Source: Rhopalosiphum padi
Taxonomy: Eukaryota > Arthropoda > Insecta > Hemiptera > Aphididae
NCBI RefSeq assembly: GCF_020882245.1
Contig: NC_083600.1
Span: 2,790,001 to 2,854,000, forward strand
Length of the DNA stretch: 64,000 nt
Direction of reading: 5' to 3'
The notes below the pieces were generated by a model that saw only the letters and a program-made list of their open reading frames with translations, was not told the DNA's origin and searched no databases. Made by a program: the position numbers and the translations under genes. How positions within the stretch are numbered: position 1 is the stretch's first letter; each line of letters opens with the position of its first letter. Shown piece after piece: positions 16,266 to 30,640 of this stretch.

Positions 16266-17730
16266 ATATTACTAAATATATTCTATCATTTATTTATATT
16301 GCTATTAAAGTAATTTATTTTACTATTAGATAGTAATACGGTATAAATAAACAATTTAAATGTTTTGTAAATTTCATTCGGCATGCGTATTATAAAATAT
16401 AATGCTACCTACGCAGTTAGACATATATTCCTTACGAATATTCATGAATTACAATGAAATGAGTTATTATATATTTAAATATCTAATTTTGTATGCATAT
16501 GAACTTCAAATATTTATATAAAGGAATTGACTTATTCTTTTTATACGATTTTTTGGATTCACATCATATATTTGATAATACATTTTTAACTACGATATGA
16601 TTTTAAAATATTCGTAATTTTTACGAATTTTGTATAGGTATATATTATTATAAAAATATGGAGGATGCGTGTTACAGACGTTATAGTTATAAATAGGGTC
16701 TAGATTTATATGTTTTTTTTATATTATTGCTGAGTATATGCAGTCTTATGAGAATAAAAATTATGGATGATTCATTGGACTGAGTTCATAGAAAAAAGTT
16801 TCTTTTGCATATTTGAGAATATTTCATTGATTATAGAATATTTAGCATATTTTGAGAAAAAATATACCAATTTCTTATAATTTCAATAAAAAGTAGGTAC
16901 CTGGAAAAAATTGTTTAGATTATTTACGGCAAATATATTTAATAATTATTGCTATAATTTTTTTTGTATCATTTTGATAAAAAAAAAAAACACACACACA
17001 CCCATAATGATAGTACCGCAGAATAACCAAAGGCTCACTTTTCTAGTATTACATAGGATCTTATAAGGGATAGATTTGCTATACTACAAACATAGATTTT
17101 CATTTACTGATAGTCTATCAGTATACCCTGTATAAAGATAGTAATAAAATAAATATTGTACTAGAACAAAAATTTAACTAATTTTGAATTCTCATTCGGT
17201 GAGCATTCTGATTATTTTGTAATTATTCGTCCATATTGATAAGAACAAAAAATTTGTTTATCGAATATTGAAAAATTTTAAGTGTTCAAAATCCAAATAC
17301 TTTGTTTTGATATCATGTTGCGTTTGAGATAATATAATAAAATGAACAAAATAAAAAAATAGTCATAAATTAAATTATCAATAATTCCGTTACAAAATTG
17401 TATAACTCACTTAAGTATAATTAGATATTTAACGAATAATTTAAAAATAAATAGTAAAAATTTGCGTTTTTTTTACATAATTTTAGATATTTTTGAATAT
17501 TTTTAAATGCATATAAACAGAATATTTGCAGTTTTTTTTAGAGAATATATATATCCGGACCTTAGTTATAACTTATAATATACGCAATTTCTAACATATT
17601 ACCTTTATGTGTATAAACATGTAATTGTTATAGTGTACCTTCAAGCTAATACGCACGGACTGTAAATTTAACTAGAAAAAAAGTTGGTTGGATAACATTT
17701 AAACGTCATTATATTTATATATTATGTACA

Positions 17731-17740
<10 letters not shown>

Positions 17741-17762
<22 letters not shown>
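17741..17762. repeat. (GT)n microsatellite
   Basis: Eleven GT units immediately after a short AT run. Confidence 0.95.
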
Positions 17763-19124
17763 ATCTTGGGTATTCGGGTGAAGGGATGAGGACGGTGGCT
17801 ATATCTTTCAAGTCACGTATGGTCCCGGACGGACCTCAATTCGAGACGTGTTCAATATATTTAGCTGTATATAATGTATATATTATATATATATATGTGT
17901 GTGGTAGGGAAAAACTGCGACTTTATATATTTTATATATAAATGTATACGAGCAATACCTTGGCCGATGGTTGTGCAGTGGCGGTGTCGAGAGGGGTGAA
18001 AAGAAACGAGACGTTGACTTGAACCCCATTGGAAGTGTATAGGGGGTAAGAGTAAGGTATAAGGGATGGTAACAAATATACGAGTATATATATACATATT
18101 ATATATTTACGGGAAATAAGGATAATTTTCTCGCACCATCACTCTTCGGCGGCGTCGTCGGCCGTATCAAAATTGAATGTCGAACAAGTTTTTAAAAGAA
18201 ATAATACGCGACCAAGTCGGCGGGGGCGCACGTGTTTTCTGCTGTTACGTGAACGGATTTTAACGACAGACTTTCCGATAAAAGAGCTAGCAAGGGATGC
18301 CACCCCCTATCAACCAGCCTCATAATACTTTCTATCATCCGTCTGTGCAGCAACTTCTCGATAAGTCCATTTTGAGCACGCACATTGCAATTCTGTTCAC
18401 GGATGTCGGTTTTCTATTTTTCAATTTATTTATTTTTTCACCTGCGTCCGACACATTAAAGCACTGCTGCCTGTTTGTTTTCACTAGACACTCCAAATCT
18501 TAACATCCCATCCGTATCAAATTATATTAATAATATTATTAATATTAAATGAATTTGTTCGTCATCGTCACATCACACCGCTTTGTTTATTTTTTTTTTT
18601 CGTTCATCTGTAAACTAGTAAACTACTCGCGGTGTTACGAGTTTCCTACGGTTGTTACTTACCTATATAAAAGTTATACATTATAAACATAATATTATTT
18701 TATCATATACCTACCTTGCGTAACCATCGCAGCGATGTGTGTGCATTGGGTTTTAACTATCCGACGGAAAAATCCTTTGACGTTAAACGGACGATTGGTA
18801 ATACACCGTTATCATCCCAGCCATCTCCGTTTCCTACTCTCGAGAGATGTAACTATGACGTGAGTTGTGAGTATATTTATTTAGGTATAATGTATCGATG
18901 TTATAGTTGGCACAGACAGTTTTCTTTATATCGTACACCGCTAGATCCACCTATTATACCTATACTGTTCTATCATCGTTGTCGTTGTGGTTTATTATTT
19001 TTTTTTTTATCTTAATATTCTTATCGACGATCCGCTCACACTTCACGCACCAGTAGTCAGTATATCAATATAATATAAAGGTATACGCGTTGACTTCATA
19101 AACAGTATATCCGTCAAATTGCAC
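17763..19124. other. GC-richer patches upstream of a candidate exon
   Basis: Several GC-richer patches (about 17770-17850, 17960-18060, 18130-18400 and 18720-18860). They have no splice-consistent coding frame. Just before the candidate start at 19125 there is an initiator-like tcagt (about 19056) and a TATA-like stretch (about 19070-19080), so part of this may be promoter. Confidence 0.3.
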
Positions 19125-19183
19125 ATGGCCGACCGCGGGGATTACCTATACGAGGACTTATATAATAACCCATATAATCCCGA
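19125..19183 (+). CDS. Candidate first coding exon, unknown gene
   Basis: ATG in a good context (cacATGG) opens a frame reading MADRGDYLYEDLYNNPYNP, acidic and tyrosine/asparagine-rich. The frame ends three bases after a possible splice donor (GA then gtaaat), so the exon would end in phase 2. If it is not spliced, a stop follows and the product is only 20 residues. No downstream exon was identified. The composition and non-random codons make it more coding-like than its surroundings, but this rests on one short frame. Confidence 0.25.
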
Positions 19184-19187
19184 GTAA

Positions 19188-22100
19188 ATAATCAAAATTA
19201 TTTTTTTCTCTTTCTACATTCGAAATACCGAATAATATCCTCGCAGTAAAAGTATAGCTGTTTAGTTATAATATAATATTATATTTAATTGATATTATAT
19301 TAAAATAATACTAAAGAAAATATTGTACACGGACATTCGATGGAAATTTAACTAAAATGAAATACATCAATATATATTATTATTATTTTATAAACATTTC
19401 TACTAATATTTTAATTATTTATTATTTATATTGAAGTTTAGATGAATGGAGTGGATTGATAGCCGTATAGGTATCCCGCCAAAAATTGGTCCACTTCTCC
19501 GTTCATATAAACTTAAAATATATTTTATAACTAAGAAACTACTAGTACGAAATTCGATTTTTACAGATCAACATTTTTAAATTTATATAAAATTATGCAA
19601 AAAAATTTTTTTTTAAATAAAGTGTTTTCTGAAATAATAAATGTAGTCTTACTTTAAATTTGATTGTAAAATTGTAAAATTTGTGTATCGTGTATTGAAA
19701 TGATACAACATAAGAGATAATAAAAATATTTAGGCTTGAAAAACATTGGAGAATCATAACTCATAACCTTTTTCTTTTAGAAAATTATTTTTGTAAACAT
19801 TTAATAAGACAAAACTTAATGGTCTCTCGTTGAGATGTAGGTAAAATATTTTTACAAATATAAAGTATGCGTTTCATTTTTATTGAACAATGAATAGAAC
19901 ATATTATATACATACTTCAAAACGCGTACGAAAACATTTAAATATAAAACACTTACCATACAGTGAGATATAAATTTATTATACGATGTGAAAACATCTG
20001 CTCATTCATTTTGCACATACTTTTTTTAATATATAAGAATATATTTCCAATCTGAATAACATAAAATATATAAAATACAATAGATGGCTGCATCCGAATT
20101 GCATACAAAAAAAAAAATATATATCCAAATTGCATGCCGTTTATCCACAAGTTTATTTATCATGTACAATGCATTTATGTGCACAACTTAAACTTGATTT
20201 TTCTAATTTTTTTAAAATAAACTATGAAGATAAACGCTTTATGATAATGGTTGTATAGAGCAATACTTTTTACTACTGATTAGTTTCTAGATTGAAATAT
20301 TTTTATATCTGAGTAAAAATTTTACCAGACTGTACCTATTGTAGTGTATTTTGGTCTGTTTCACAGACATAATATGTATCGGCCACTTCAATGTTTGTTG
20401 CTAAAATGTATAAGCATCATTATTAGGGCCCAAATTTATATGCTACAAAAACCTTAAAAATATGCATTTATGCCCTGGTAAAATGTTTACTCAAATATAA
20501 AAATATTTCATTCTAGAAATTAAACAATTTCTATTCATGCATGTGTTTTATATGGCGGAAGTACCTTGCATTGACACTACTTCAAATATTACACATACTT
20601 CCAAACTGCTAGAAATAATTTTATTGTATTTTGTGATATAAGTTTATCTAAATCAAGTTATCAACACGTGAAATAGTCATTCAATATTAGCATAAACAAT
20701 AATAGTAATATAGTATTAGTTTTAGGTATTACTAATGGTAGCATTTTAGTGACCGTAACACGTTTGGGTACAGTAGACCCCAAATGCAACACGTTTTCAG
20801 GGTACAAATGAATACACCGTTTGAGTACACCACATCTCTAGAAAAATAGCAAGTTTGGGTACATAGTGTACACATTATTATGGTAGTATGGTACACTATT
20901 TTCTGAATTCATGAAATAAAATCTTTTTTATTTTGAAAATCATAGCTTTTGCTTTGAATGAAGATTTTGGTATTTTAAGAAATATTTTTCGTCTAGCTTT
21001 ATACACACTTTTCTGAATAATCTAACGTTGGAATGACTTAAATGCTCTAACTGGGCAGTTATGTAGTTTTTGTCGTATAAGTTTATTTGCTTTACGTTAA
21101 TATCAGTAGTTGCTTTGGTTAGTGATCACATCCATAATAATTACAACGACTAAAATAATCTTATAAAAATATTGCTTATTATAAATACAAATCGAAACTG
21201 AATGTTTAAATATGAAACACTTAGGTAGTTTCACACACCATATCTTATAAAGACAGATAATCATTTCTGTTTTTTTGCGATTGGTGATTAGCGTATATAC
21301 CCAAACGCACTGAGTCTATTTTAGTTCCAAAATATCTAAATTTGTCCTATAGATCTATTCGAAGGGTATTTCTGAATAATTGGCTTCCAGTTTTTTCTTA
21401 TGGGTACCTAACTAATCTATATTGGTACACGCTTCCAAATAATAAATATACTTCTTGTTACTATTGTCGATTAACTATTACTTTACGATTTACTATATAG
21501 ATACATGGTTTAAATGCTTTATAATCTCAAGCTAAATAAAATAAATTGTTAAAAGAAAAATAATAATATTTTCGTTTAACAAGTAAGTACATTATGAGAA
21601 AAATGTGTAAGTTTGAAAATTTGAAAATAGATCCAATCATGAATGCTTAAACTTAATAAATAATATTATGTAATATGTATTTTTTTTTTTTATAAAATAT
21701 AAGTTATTATTGTTTTGTGTTATTCGCATAATATGACAATATGATATACATGAATATTAAACAGTTAGGTAAACAACAAACAATCGACAAAATATACTAC
21801 ATAAAGGAAACTATAACATTTGGGTCAATACTTTAAATACGTATAGTTATTATAATAACTATAGGTAGTTTGGTTAATATTATGTGTTTATATGTGGGGT
21901 ATTTGCATTGGATATTGATGTTAGCATGGAAACCAATTTGGATCCACCAAAAACGTGATTAAAATAATAATTTAGGTATACACATTATTTTTACAGATAT
22001 ATGTATATGCATTTAAATAATAGTCGAACACAGTAATAGAATTTCCTGGAGTTTGTGATTAAACGAAGACTAAATAAATAAATAAATAAAAAGGAACTAT

Positions 22101-23080
22101 ATAAATGTGAATATCGTATAGCAATAAATTAACCCAGTATAAAGTTAAGTTGCTATATAACACATTTGATTAGAGTACGAGTAACACGTAAATAGGTTAA
22201 GAGAAAAAGTTCAAGCACATTTCAAAGTAATCAAATATATTTTAATACAGATTTCGAAGGAATAAAAAGTGAATTTTATATATTATTCTCTTGGGGAAGA
22301 AGCGCATATAAGCATACTGACAAGGACCTTCTGCGTAGTTTCTATTCGTACTTTGATCTCGGGTTTTACGAGCTTCTAGGAAATTATTAAACGAATTTAT
22401 TGCTTTTTTTATGTGCATATTATTTAAAATCAATATATTTTTTCGCTTTCCAATACTTTATTTCAGCGCTGCTTGCAAACAAATGAATTAATAATATAAT
22501 TATAATACAGTAGTAGTGTATACACTATACAGAGTGATTCACCAACATTTCCTTCTTCAATAATGCCGTTTCAATTTTTTCAAAATTTAATTTTTGCGAT
22601 TTAAAAATATGCTTAAATACAATATTTTTAGTTCTAGACATTTTTTCTCTACTTAAAGAGTGTCCTGTAGTGTTAAAAACTTCTATTTTTCAAATGATAA
22701 CTTCCTCTCTTCTTTTATTCAGTCAATTATTTAGCAGATAATCTTTCCGAATATTTTTATGTATTTAAATTAAAATGAGTAGTTTCTCAATTATTCAATT
22801 TAAAGTACTAAGGATAATATTAGTCTATAGTTATATGTTTGAAAGATATGGGAGATATGGTGAATTGACTATTTTAGTAATTTAAATTAATCTATCAATA
22901 TTTATAATTTATAAAATGTTCCAAATCTAATAAAACATATATTTTATATTTTTATAAAACAATTCTTTTAAATTATTATCCTTAATATACACATTTGAAT
23001 AACTAAAAACTACTCGTTCAAGCTTTTATATAGATAAATTAAATTCAAAAAAATAAATATTCAGTTTATAATGACGCGGG
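19188..23080. other. AT-rich gene desert
   Basis: No supported gene on either strand. Near 20760-20880 there are several gggtac-containing phrases, but no clean repeat unit could be defined. Confidence 0.5.
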
Positions 23081-23560
23081 CACACGGCTAAGGAGGGATG
23101 TGTTGTTGATATTGTCCGCGGTAGGCCGATCGTAATTTAGAGGAGTGTCGAGGCACTGCAGTTGAATATCAAAAAGAAAACACAGGAACTCCACCTGTTG
23201 GTTATAAATATGAATGTTGTTGCTTTATTCAACAGAAACTAAAATTTGTCTAACGACGATAAACAATAATATTATCGTTGATGTGGTTAGTTGATTGTTA
23301 TTATGGAATAGCCATGATGAAAAAAAGAACCTGGTTGTCGCGTCGGTTACCATAAGGGAGCCAGATCGGCGGCGACAAGTTAGTACTCGTCTTGTGCGAC
23401 TTACTTCCCCTCACACCTTATGCCTTTACGACGAAGAAGGAGATTCGACGGTGTCGCGTCGTCTTTGTCCGCGACGCTTGTGACAGTGTAGAACGGTCGC
23501 TGCGGTACCTGTACTTTTTACTGACTACCGTTGCGTATACCGTGTCAACAGTTAACAGTT
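23081..23560 (-). mobile_element. Possible solo LTR or retroelement remnant
   Basis: A 480-base GC-richer block in AT-rich DNA. Read on the minus strand it has an AATAAA polyadenylation signal (23224-23229) inside text resembling the R-U5 part of an LTR: gttgaataaagcaac followed shortly by a conserved-looking caggtggagttcctgtg. No matching second LTR, primer-binding site or pol coding sequence is visible, so a solo LTR is the simplest reading. Boundaries are approximate. Confidence 0.3.
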
Positions 23561-25116
23561 AAAAAGGGGGTCCTTTAAAAAAAAATCAGAAGTTTGAGTC
23601 ATCACATTACGCTCTTGAAAGTAAGGTTAGGTACACGAAATTAAATATTTGAAAATATAAATTTTAAATAAAATTCCAAAAATCAGAATATTTGAATAAA
23701 AGCATTATTAAATGAAAATAGGGGTGAGCATGCTTAATGAATTACCATGTAAACCCATGTAATGGATAACGTATATTGAATCCAAATTTATTTTTTTGGA
23801 AATTAATCTCCCGTCCTCCGAATATAATTTTTTAGATCCTCGTGGCGAAATATAACACAATATTGGTATCATACGAGTGTTACCAATAAATAATAAACCA
23901 GGATTTCAAAATATAAAATTTTCGCCACCGATCGTCATTATATATTTTATTCGGACAGTACTACGATTATTACAATAACATTATGGCACGCAACGTTGCA
24001 GGGCAACAGGTTAAAGTGTGTTGTAATTAAATCAGACAAACCAAATTCTATTCAAATCCAAAACGGCCGCCGCGCATGATAGCCTAATTATACGGTACAA
24101 ATATAATTAATTTATGGGGCGATCAATTTATATATTATAACAATTAAAAACCACTGAGTGAGTGACATATTTTTTCAGAGTAGATTTTTTTCTTTTTACG
24201 AGTATGCACTTATCCAAAATAATATTTTACCTTTAAAACAGCAAAATTCTAATGATTTAGTATTGATTAGGTAAGTACAATGTTGTGTCTTCTGCAAGAC
24301 ACCCCAAGTAATACGCCCGCATTATGTAAAAACATCACGTAAAATTAAATTGTATTTTTGCTTTTCGTGTAAAATATATAAAATTTAACTTTGAGATTTT
24401 TAATAGAAATCCTACGAGCTATGATACATAACTAAAAATATATAATATATATATATAATGTATATAGGTATCTATTTTATATTCAAATATATAAATTTTA
24501 TTAAACACGCATACAAAATATATAATAATTATTATTGTATAATATAATATTTTTATAATTATATATTTTCATTAATTACTAGCATACGAAAATACTAAGT
24601 ATGAATAGTGATGACGGTGACTTGTAAAACGGTGATGGGTGATATTCCGCACGCCTTATTGCAGAAACAGACCTGATTTCAACCATTTAATCCTACCATA
24701 ATCATACCACAAGTAGAAGTTGAGAAATACATCAATGGAAAAACTTTATTAATTATTTGTGTTATTAATTTGAAATTAATGTCGATTTTATTAAATAATA
24801 GTTTCAGAACTGTAGTCTGTACTTATCAATAAACTATATACTTAATTAACTTATATGATATTATACTATTTTTTTTATTTATATTTTCTTAACCTAACAA
24901 TAGTAATTGGCTTAAGTATACCCATTACCGGCATTCCCAATGATACATTTCAATACAACATCATATATTATATATATCAACATTGATTATAAATACTAAA
25001 TAAGACATATTATATACATTATCGTAACTGGTGAACGAAAATTTGCTACCTATGTCATACAAGTGTAGGACAGATAACATATTTGGGTACGGCATCCTCT
25101 TATAAGGACATTACAA
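23561..25116. other. AT-rich noncoding DNA
   Basis: Nothing gene-like. At 25037-25090 there is a partial direct copy of the outer right flank of the palindrome that follows (cgaaaatttgc start, then diverged). Confidence 0.5.
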
Positions 25117-25496
25117 CCACATGTTATTGTCTTCGTCTTACAAACATATAACATGACAAATTTTCGTTCAATAGGATTAATTTTATGTGTTTAGCTTAAA
25201 TATTAGAGTGAAATGATCTATTATAAAATTAAAAAGTGAAAACATTATCTTTGCTCTCTCGTCAGCTTTTTATGGTATTTTTAATTTTTAGCAAGTCGTG
25301 AGTATGAAAATGCTCATAATTTGCTTAAAAATTAAAATATCATAAAAAGCTGACGATAGAGCGCAAATAATGTTTTCATCTTTAAATTTTAAAATAGTTC
25401 ATTTCCCTCTTATATTTCAGCTAAGCATACAGAATTCATCCTACTAAACGAAAATTTGCCATATTATACGTTTGTAAACGGAAACAACACATGTGG
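25117..25496. mobile_element. Long imperfect palindrome (fold-back element)
   Basis: Two arms of about 180 bases mirror each other around a centre near 25307. Matching blocks run from the outer ccacatgt through caaattttcgtt, gaaatga, gaaaacattat and tcgtcagctttttatg to the central tttttaagcaa/ctcat. Arms differ by scattered substitutions and short indels, so this is an old inverted duplication. It contains no coding frame. A fold-back MITE or inverted duplication of a shorter element is likely. No target-site duplication is evident. Confidence 0.8.
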
Positions 25497-28400
25497 GCGA
25501 GGCGTTCTCTAAAGTTTATTATATACCATGCATATAAAGATATACAATCGACAACAATAATATAAAGATTATAGCATGTGATATAACTATAAAAGTTAAA
25601 TATTATATTATTATATTGTATGTGTTATAAATATTTTATAATATCTAGAAAATTACTAATATCAATATTTTTGATTATCACAAATAAATGTTTTCTTTAA
25701 GTTATTTAACATTGCTTTTTATTAGGTATATTATTAATAAATTCCAAAATTCTATTTTAAAATTAATTTATACCATGTGAATATAATAACCTATTCTTGA
25801 ATTTTATTTTTAATTTTGTAACTATCTGATGTAAAAATAAACGCATAGAGAATAATTATCAAGCTTTTTGACCGAGGAACAAAAAATGTTTTCACAGCAT
25901 ACATTGGACTATATATTTTATTTATTTATTAAAATTACAGGCTGGTATCACAATGATAATATTACAAGAAAAATTTAATAGTTTAAATATTATATAGTAA
26001 AAAAAAGTTATGATGACCAACAAAGAAAACATAAAATAAGAAATATTATATTAATAAATTGATCCACGAGGTCTATTTTCCCGATATTTTACAGTCATAA
26101 TAATATGATTAGGTAGTAATATTATAATTATATATTAATATATTATTACCTAACCCATGTAATATTATTATTTATTTCATTAGTTGGGTACATTTCAATA
26201 ATACAACTACGATCACACGGCGTTTTAATTAGGCAATTAAGCTACTCGTACATCCACTTTTTTCATTCTTGTTTGAATCAAACTACAGCAGATGCTAACT
26301 CTTGGACTTTCGCTTCATACTAACTTGACCTTATTACTATGGCTTAATCTATGTAGAAACATGCATTACAATAGCTACGTGCATCGCATTATTTTACAAA
26401 TTTAGGAGACCAAACTTCCCTGGCGACTACAATGTTAAAGTCTTAACTGAATAGTAAGTTAATTATTTCATCATAGGTTTTCCTCGACTAACAAAATACC
26501 TTCTTACATATGAGAATTATTAATAGGAACCGATGAACTATGGTTCATTTTACTTTTGATCACAAGATGAAGCCTAGAATATTATCCTGTGTGGGTGACA
26601 TGTTGATCGAGACTTACAATTGTCTCTATTGCCTCGTCGCCGTCCGCACCTACATAATATAGCAAACAAAAAATATGTGTATGCACCACATCTTCTCCGA
26701 TGTATATAAACCATAATTCGGCCCTTAAAACATTAAAACAAATTGATAAGTATAACCCCCCTCCATAGTTTCACTTAAACATAGTTTCCAGCACCACTAT
26801 CCCTGCATTTTACCACTTTCGAACGGGTGCGTGTAGGTATGGTTAGGCAAATATGAAGTTTTCCGTATAGAAATTCTACCTAACCTTTCAAACACACTTG
26901 AATATTAAATGGATGAACATAATTAATGATCAATTGTATAGGTATAATAGGTATAAGATATAGTTATATCTTACGCACAAAAACAATGTTTTAATAAATT
27001 AAATGATTAATATTAAACTTATTATAATATTAATTTTTTCACAAAGTTCTCTCAATAATTTTATATGGTAAACTTGAATTTCACGAAACACCAAATCAAT
27101 ATAATACATGAACCGTAGAACAGAACACCGACCGGCCGAAAAAGATCCACATGTAACACTTTCATTGAAAATTCATTAAATGTTGTAAAATACTTTATAA
27201 ATTAATAACAAAAGTTCTAGATTACTTTTTTTCACAAATCACTAGAGCATATAATCTATTAGCACTGCAAGCTACGCAGGAGACACTTGTCATCCGTCTA
27301 CCTTAACCTTTTTCACAGACAATTTCAAATGCCTATAACCTCGACCGAAAATTCCTTTAAAATTTAAATTTAGTAACAGCTAACGGAACCAGTGTAGTTA
27401 CACGCATAGATCTTTTATACAAACTTATCCATTAAAAATGATTTTAATCTAAATGTTATATTATTATTAATTTAAATTTTGATTTTTGAACTTTATTTAT
27501 AGGTATAAATGTATTAAAACAAATATTTACAATTTATACTTATAGCGCATAAGGTAAATTAAAAAATATATATTACACAAGCGAGAAAGCATCTCTGTGA
27601 AGAAACACCTCTGATAGATATTATGTTAAATTGATTTTTTTTTTTAATTTTTAATTATATTGTTTTTATTGATAATTGTAGCCTCGTTAAATTTATTTGT
27701 ATACTCGTTATACGTAAAAGAAGGTTTTGAAAAATTTTAAAACGTACGTTAACAGGCATAATGTTAATGATCATAATATGTATAAGCGAAAATTCTGATT
27801 TAATGCAATATTATAGAAACGTCGTGGTATGAACATATTATACCAATATACCACTTAATACATCTTATCGACTCAGGTCGTTATTATAAAACCATAGTCG
27901 CATAACAATAATTGTATTTAATTTCAATCTATCTCCGTTGTATTGTTGATCTAAAAGCCTGGAGTCTTTTGCCAGAGATATCGCGCAAATTAAGCCTGTG
28001 CTGACTGGTCTGACTGGTGAATCAACAAATAAAGATCACGGGGAGACGAAATAACTAGACCATTCTGAGGGTAAATGTTGGCTCGTATTCAGTGTATAAT
28101 ATTATGTCGTGCATTGTACACGGACCGAGTCCTATAGTTTACTGCGAATATGTATAATATAATAATAATAATAATACATCCACTCGCAGAAACTGTTAAT
28201 TATTTTAAACTATAGGTATACAATATCACGCTGTAATTAATCTTATCCTGAATAATATTTTACGGACCAAAACAACGGAAATTGTTTTCCGTTGATATTA
28301 ATTATTTCGTTACACGGGTTTTCCGTTTATTAAAACGTTTCAAATAATACAATGATATAACAATAATAATAATAATACTAATGACAGTAATAATATAGAA

Positions 28401-29699
28401 TAGTTCGTATACCTAATAATAATGTATCGCATCATTTGCATCGACGGAATAAAGTGTAAGTACTTAACATACGGTTTTTATTATTATTAGAGTTATTCGA
28501 TATTAATAATTTCTTTACTTCACATCTTTACAATGTACATCTGTACCACACGTCTATACGCAACTGCTATTATGTTGTAATATCGCTAAACGAAAAACAC
28601 AATATGTACTCGACGTTATATTTGCATATATATATCACATAAAAATGACACACATCATGATTTTTCATTCTTTATTCTCAACATATTCGATTATTGTTTA
28701 TTATTATCTTTCACAGTTCATATCATAATAATAAAATAATATTATGATATCGATATAATAGCGATCAATAAAATTTCGTATTGAAATCACCGACCACAGT
28801 AAACTGATGTCTCAGTAAACGAACAAAACATATTATTGAACAATATAATCAGAGTTAAATATCAAAATCGCAATGGTCAATATTGTAGTTCATACTATAA
28901 GACGTTTAGTATTTATAATAGTTAGTTCATGCATATATCAATAACAAACCAATAACATTGGAACGTAGAGAATAAGATTTATCGGATTCAGAAATCCTAA
29001 AATAAATATTTTGATAATAAGAAATGTACAAGACTTAATTGTAACATAATATTATACATAAAAAAAAACAGCATTTTTGAAAATTATACATGCTCTATTC
29101 TCTATTCAACGTTTTATTTAAAAACGCTCGAAGGTTAATGTGACATGTGATAGATGAGTATCAACACGACGACACGACATATAATAAAACAACTAATGCT
29201 CCTCAGTATGCCGATCCTCAACATGACAACAAGAAAATATCCTTATTCTAAAATTTTAAATTAATTTAAATCTATAATATTAATCCTCTGCTTACACTTC
29301 TAACCACTATCATTTCTAAACTGATATCGAATTCTAAAACGATAAGTAACTTGTACTCAAATAACTATCTTCTTGTCATAGGTATTAATAGGAACACTAC
29401 AATCGATTCCAAAATGTCTAAAAAGATAAAGTATAGTCTCGTCACCTCTTCACCTTAAAAAAACTGTAAACCATCATTATTATAAATAAAACTTAACACT
29501 TATAGTTACTATCTCATAACAAAGCACTCACCCCCCTTAAAAAGCATCTTCACTCTTTTTTCATGTTATTATTTATTTTATCTATTATTATTTGTATTTT
29601 TTCAGTTTCTGTAACAAACGGCCTAAATCTATGTATATATAATATATAATATCCATTCGATTGTCATGCCCAGTGCCCAGAAGTTTATTTATTAAAAAC
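25497..29699. other. AT-rich gene desert
   Basis: No supported gene. A short hairpin at about 26110-26155 (attaggtagtaata against tattattacctaac) is noted. Confidence 0.5.
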
Positions 29700-30640
29700 A
29701 TTTGTGAACAAAATTTTTCCATTTTCGTTGTTTAATATAAGACGTTATTGCGGAGGAATAACAATTTGCGTCATCATCGCATACAATATACAAACCCCGA
29801 CAAATCGTATGCGCGTTTACAGGGCGACGGCAGCGGCGGCATTACGTGGCAATTTTCCAGCTGTCATAAGTGCGCGGGCTCCCGTTGTCGGTGTATAAAT
29901 ATATATATAAGTAGGCACCACCTACCTACTACTTAAGGAAAATGTTGTTATCCTTTTCCGACCTTTCCGTTTTACACTAATACTCCTCCCGACCCGTAGC
30001 CAAAATGCTTTTGTCGACGCACCGAACACACTTGTAAATTCGTAGTACTATTATATCATGTAATAATAATATAATATATGACGTGCCTATATATAGTATA
30101 ATATTATAAACGCGAGCGTGGCGAAAACTGGCTCCCGCGATTCTGCAAAAGTGCGGTACAATATACCCCGACTGCACCCTCGGCCAACAGACACGGACTT
30201 TACGCGCAGTTCCGACGAAACGCATCTACTACAAAATATTTCGGCCACCGTATCGCATCGTATATATACCTATTTGATATACGACTATTTATATAATATA
30301 TGTATAGTGTATAGTATATATTATTATGTATACACTATGCTGGGTAAAGATTCCTGGAATACCACCACGTGGGGCCGGCTGGTGGAGGTTCGGCAATTAT
30401 TTCGGCGACCATTAATCCAACCGTTGAGTTTTTAATAGAGGATTTAAACCGTATAATATTTATTTATTTTTATTTTTTTCCACCGTTTCCGGGTCCCTCA
30501 GACTTTCCCTCAGTCTACCACCCCTTGCCACCGCTGTAACTGTGAAGGTGTCGAGTTATAAATTTCACGCGTCATCGTATTATATATTGGTAGTAGCTGC
30601 TATGGTAGGTACGCACAGTGGCCGTCCGACCCCGCCACCG
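29700..30640. other. GC-richer island, no gene resolved
   Basis: CpG-rich text with overlapping short open frames on both strands, none with conserved features or convincing splice signals. It could be a promoter or untranslated exon region. Confidence 0.3.

Noticed and set aside
18716..19015. 99-codon open frame on plus
   Set aside because: No domain and mixed composition ending in poly-F/L from a T run. It more likely overlaps promoter DNA of the 19125 candidate.
22520..22580. tatacagagtgattcacca, similar to common transposon ends
   Set aside because: No matching inverted end could be located within several kilobases.
30118..30435. 105-codon open frame on plus
   Set aside because: The second half is Y/I-rich translation of TA-repeat-like DNA, and opposing frames overlap. 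No family features.
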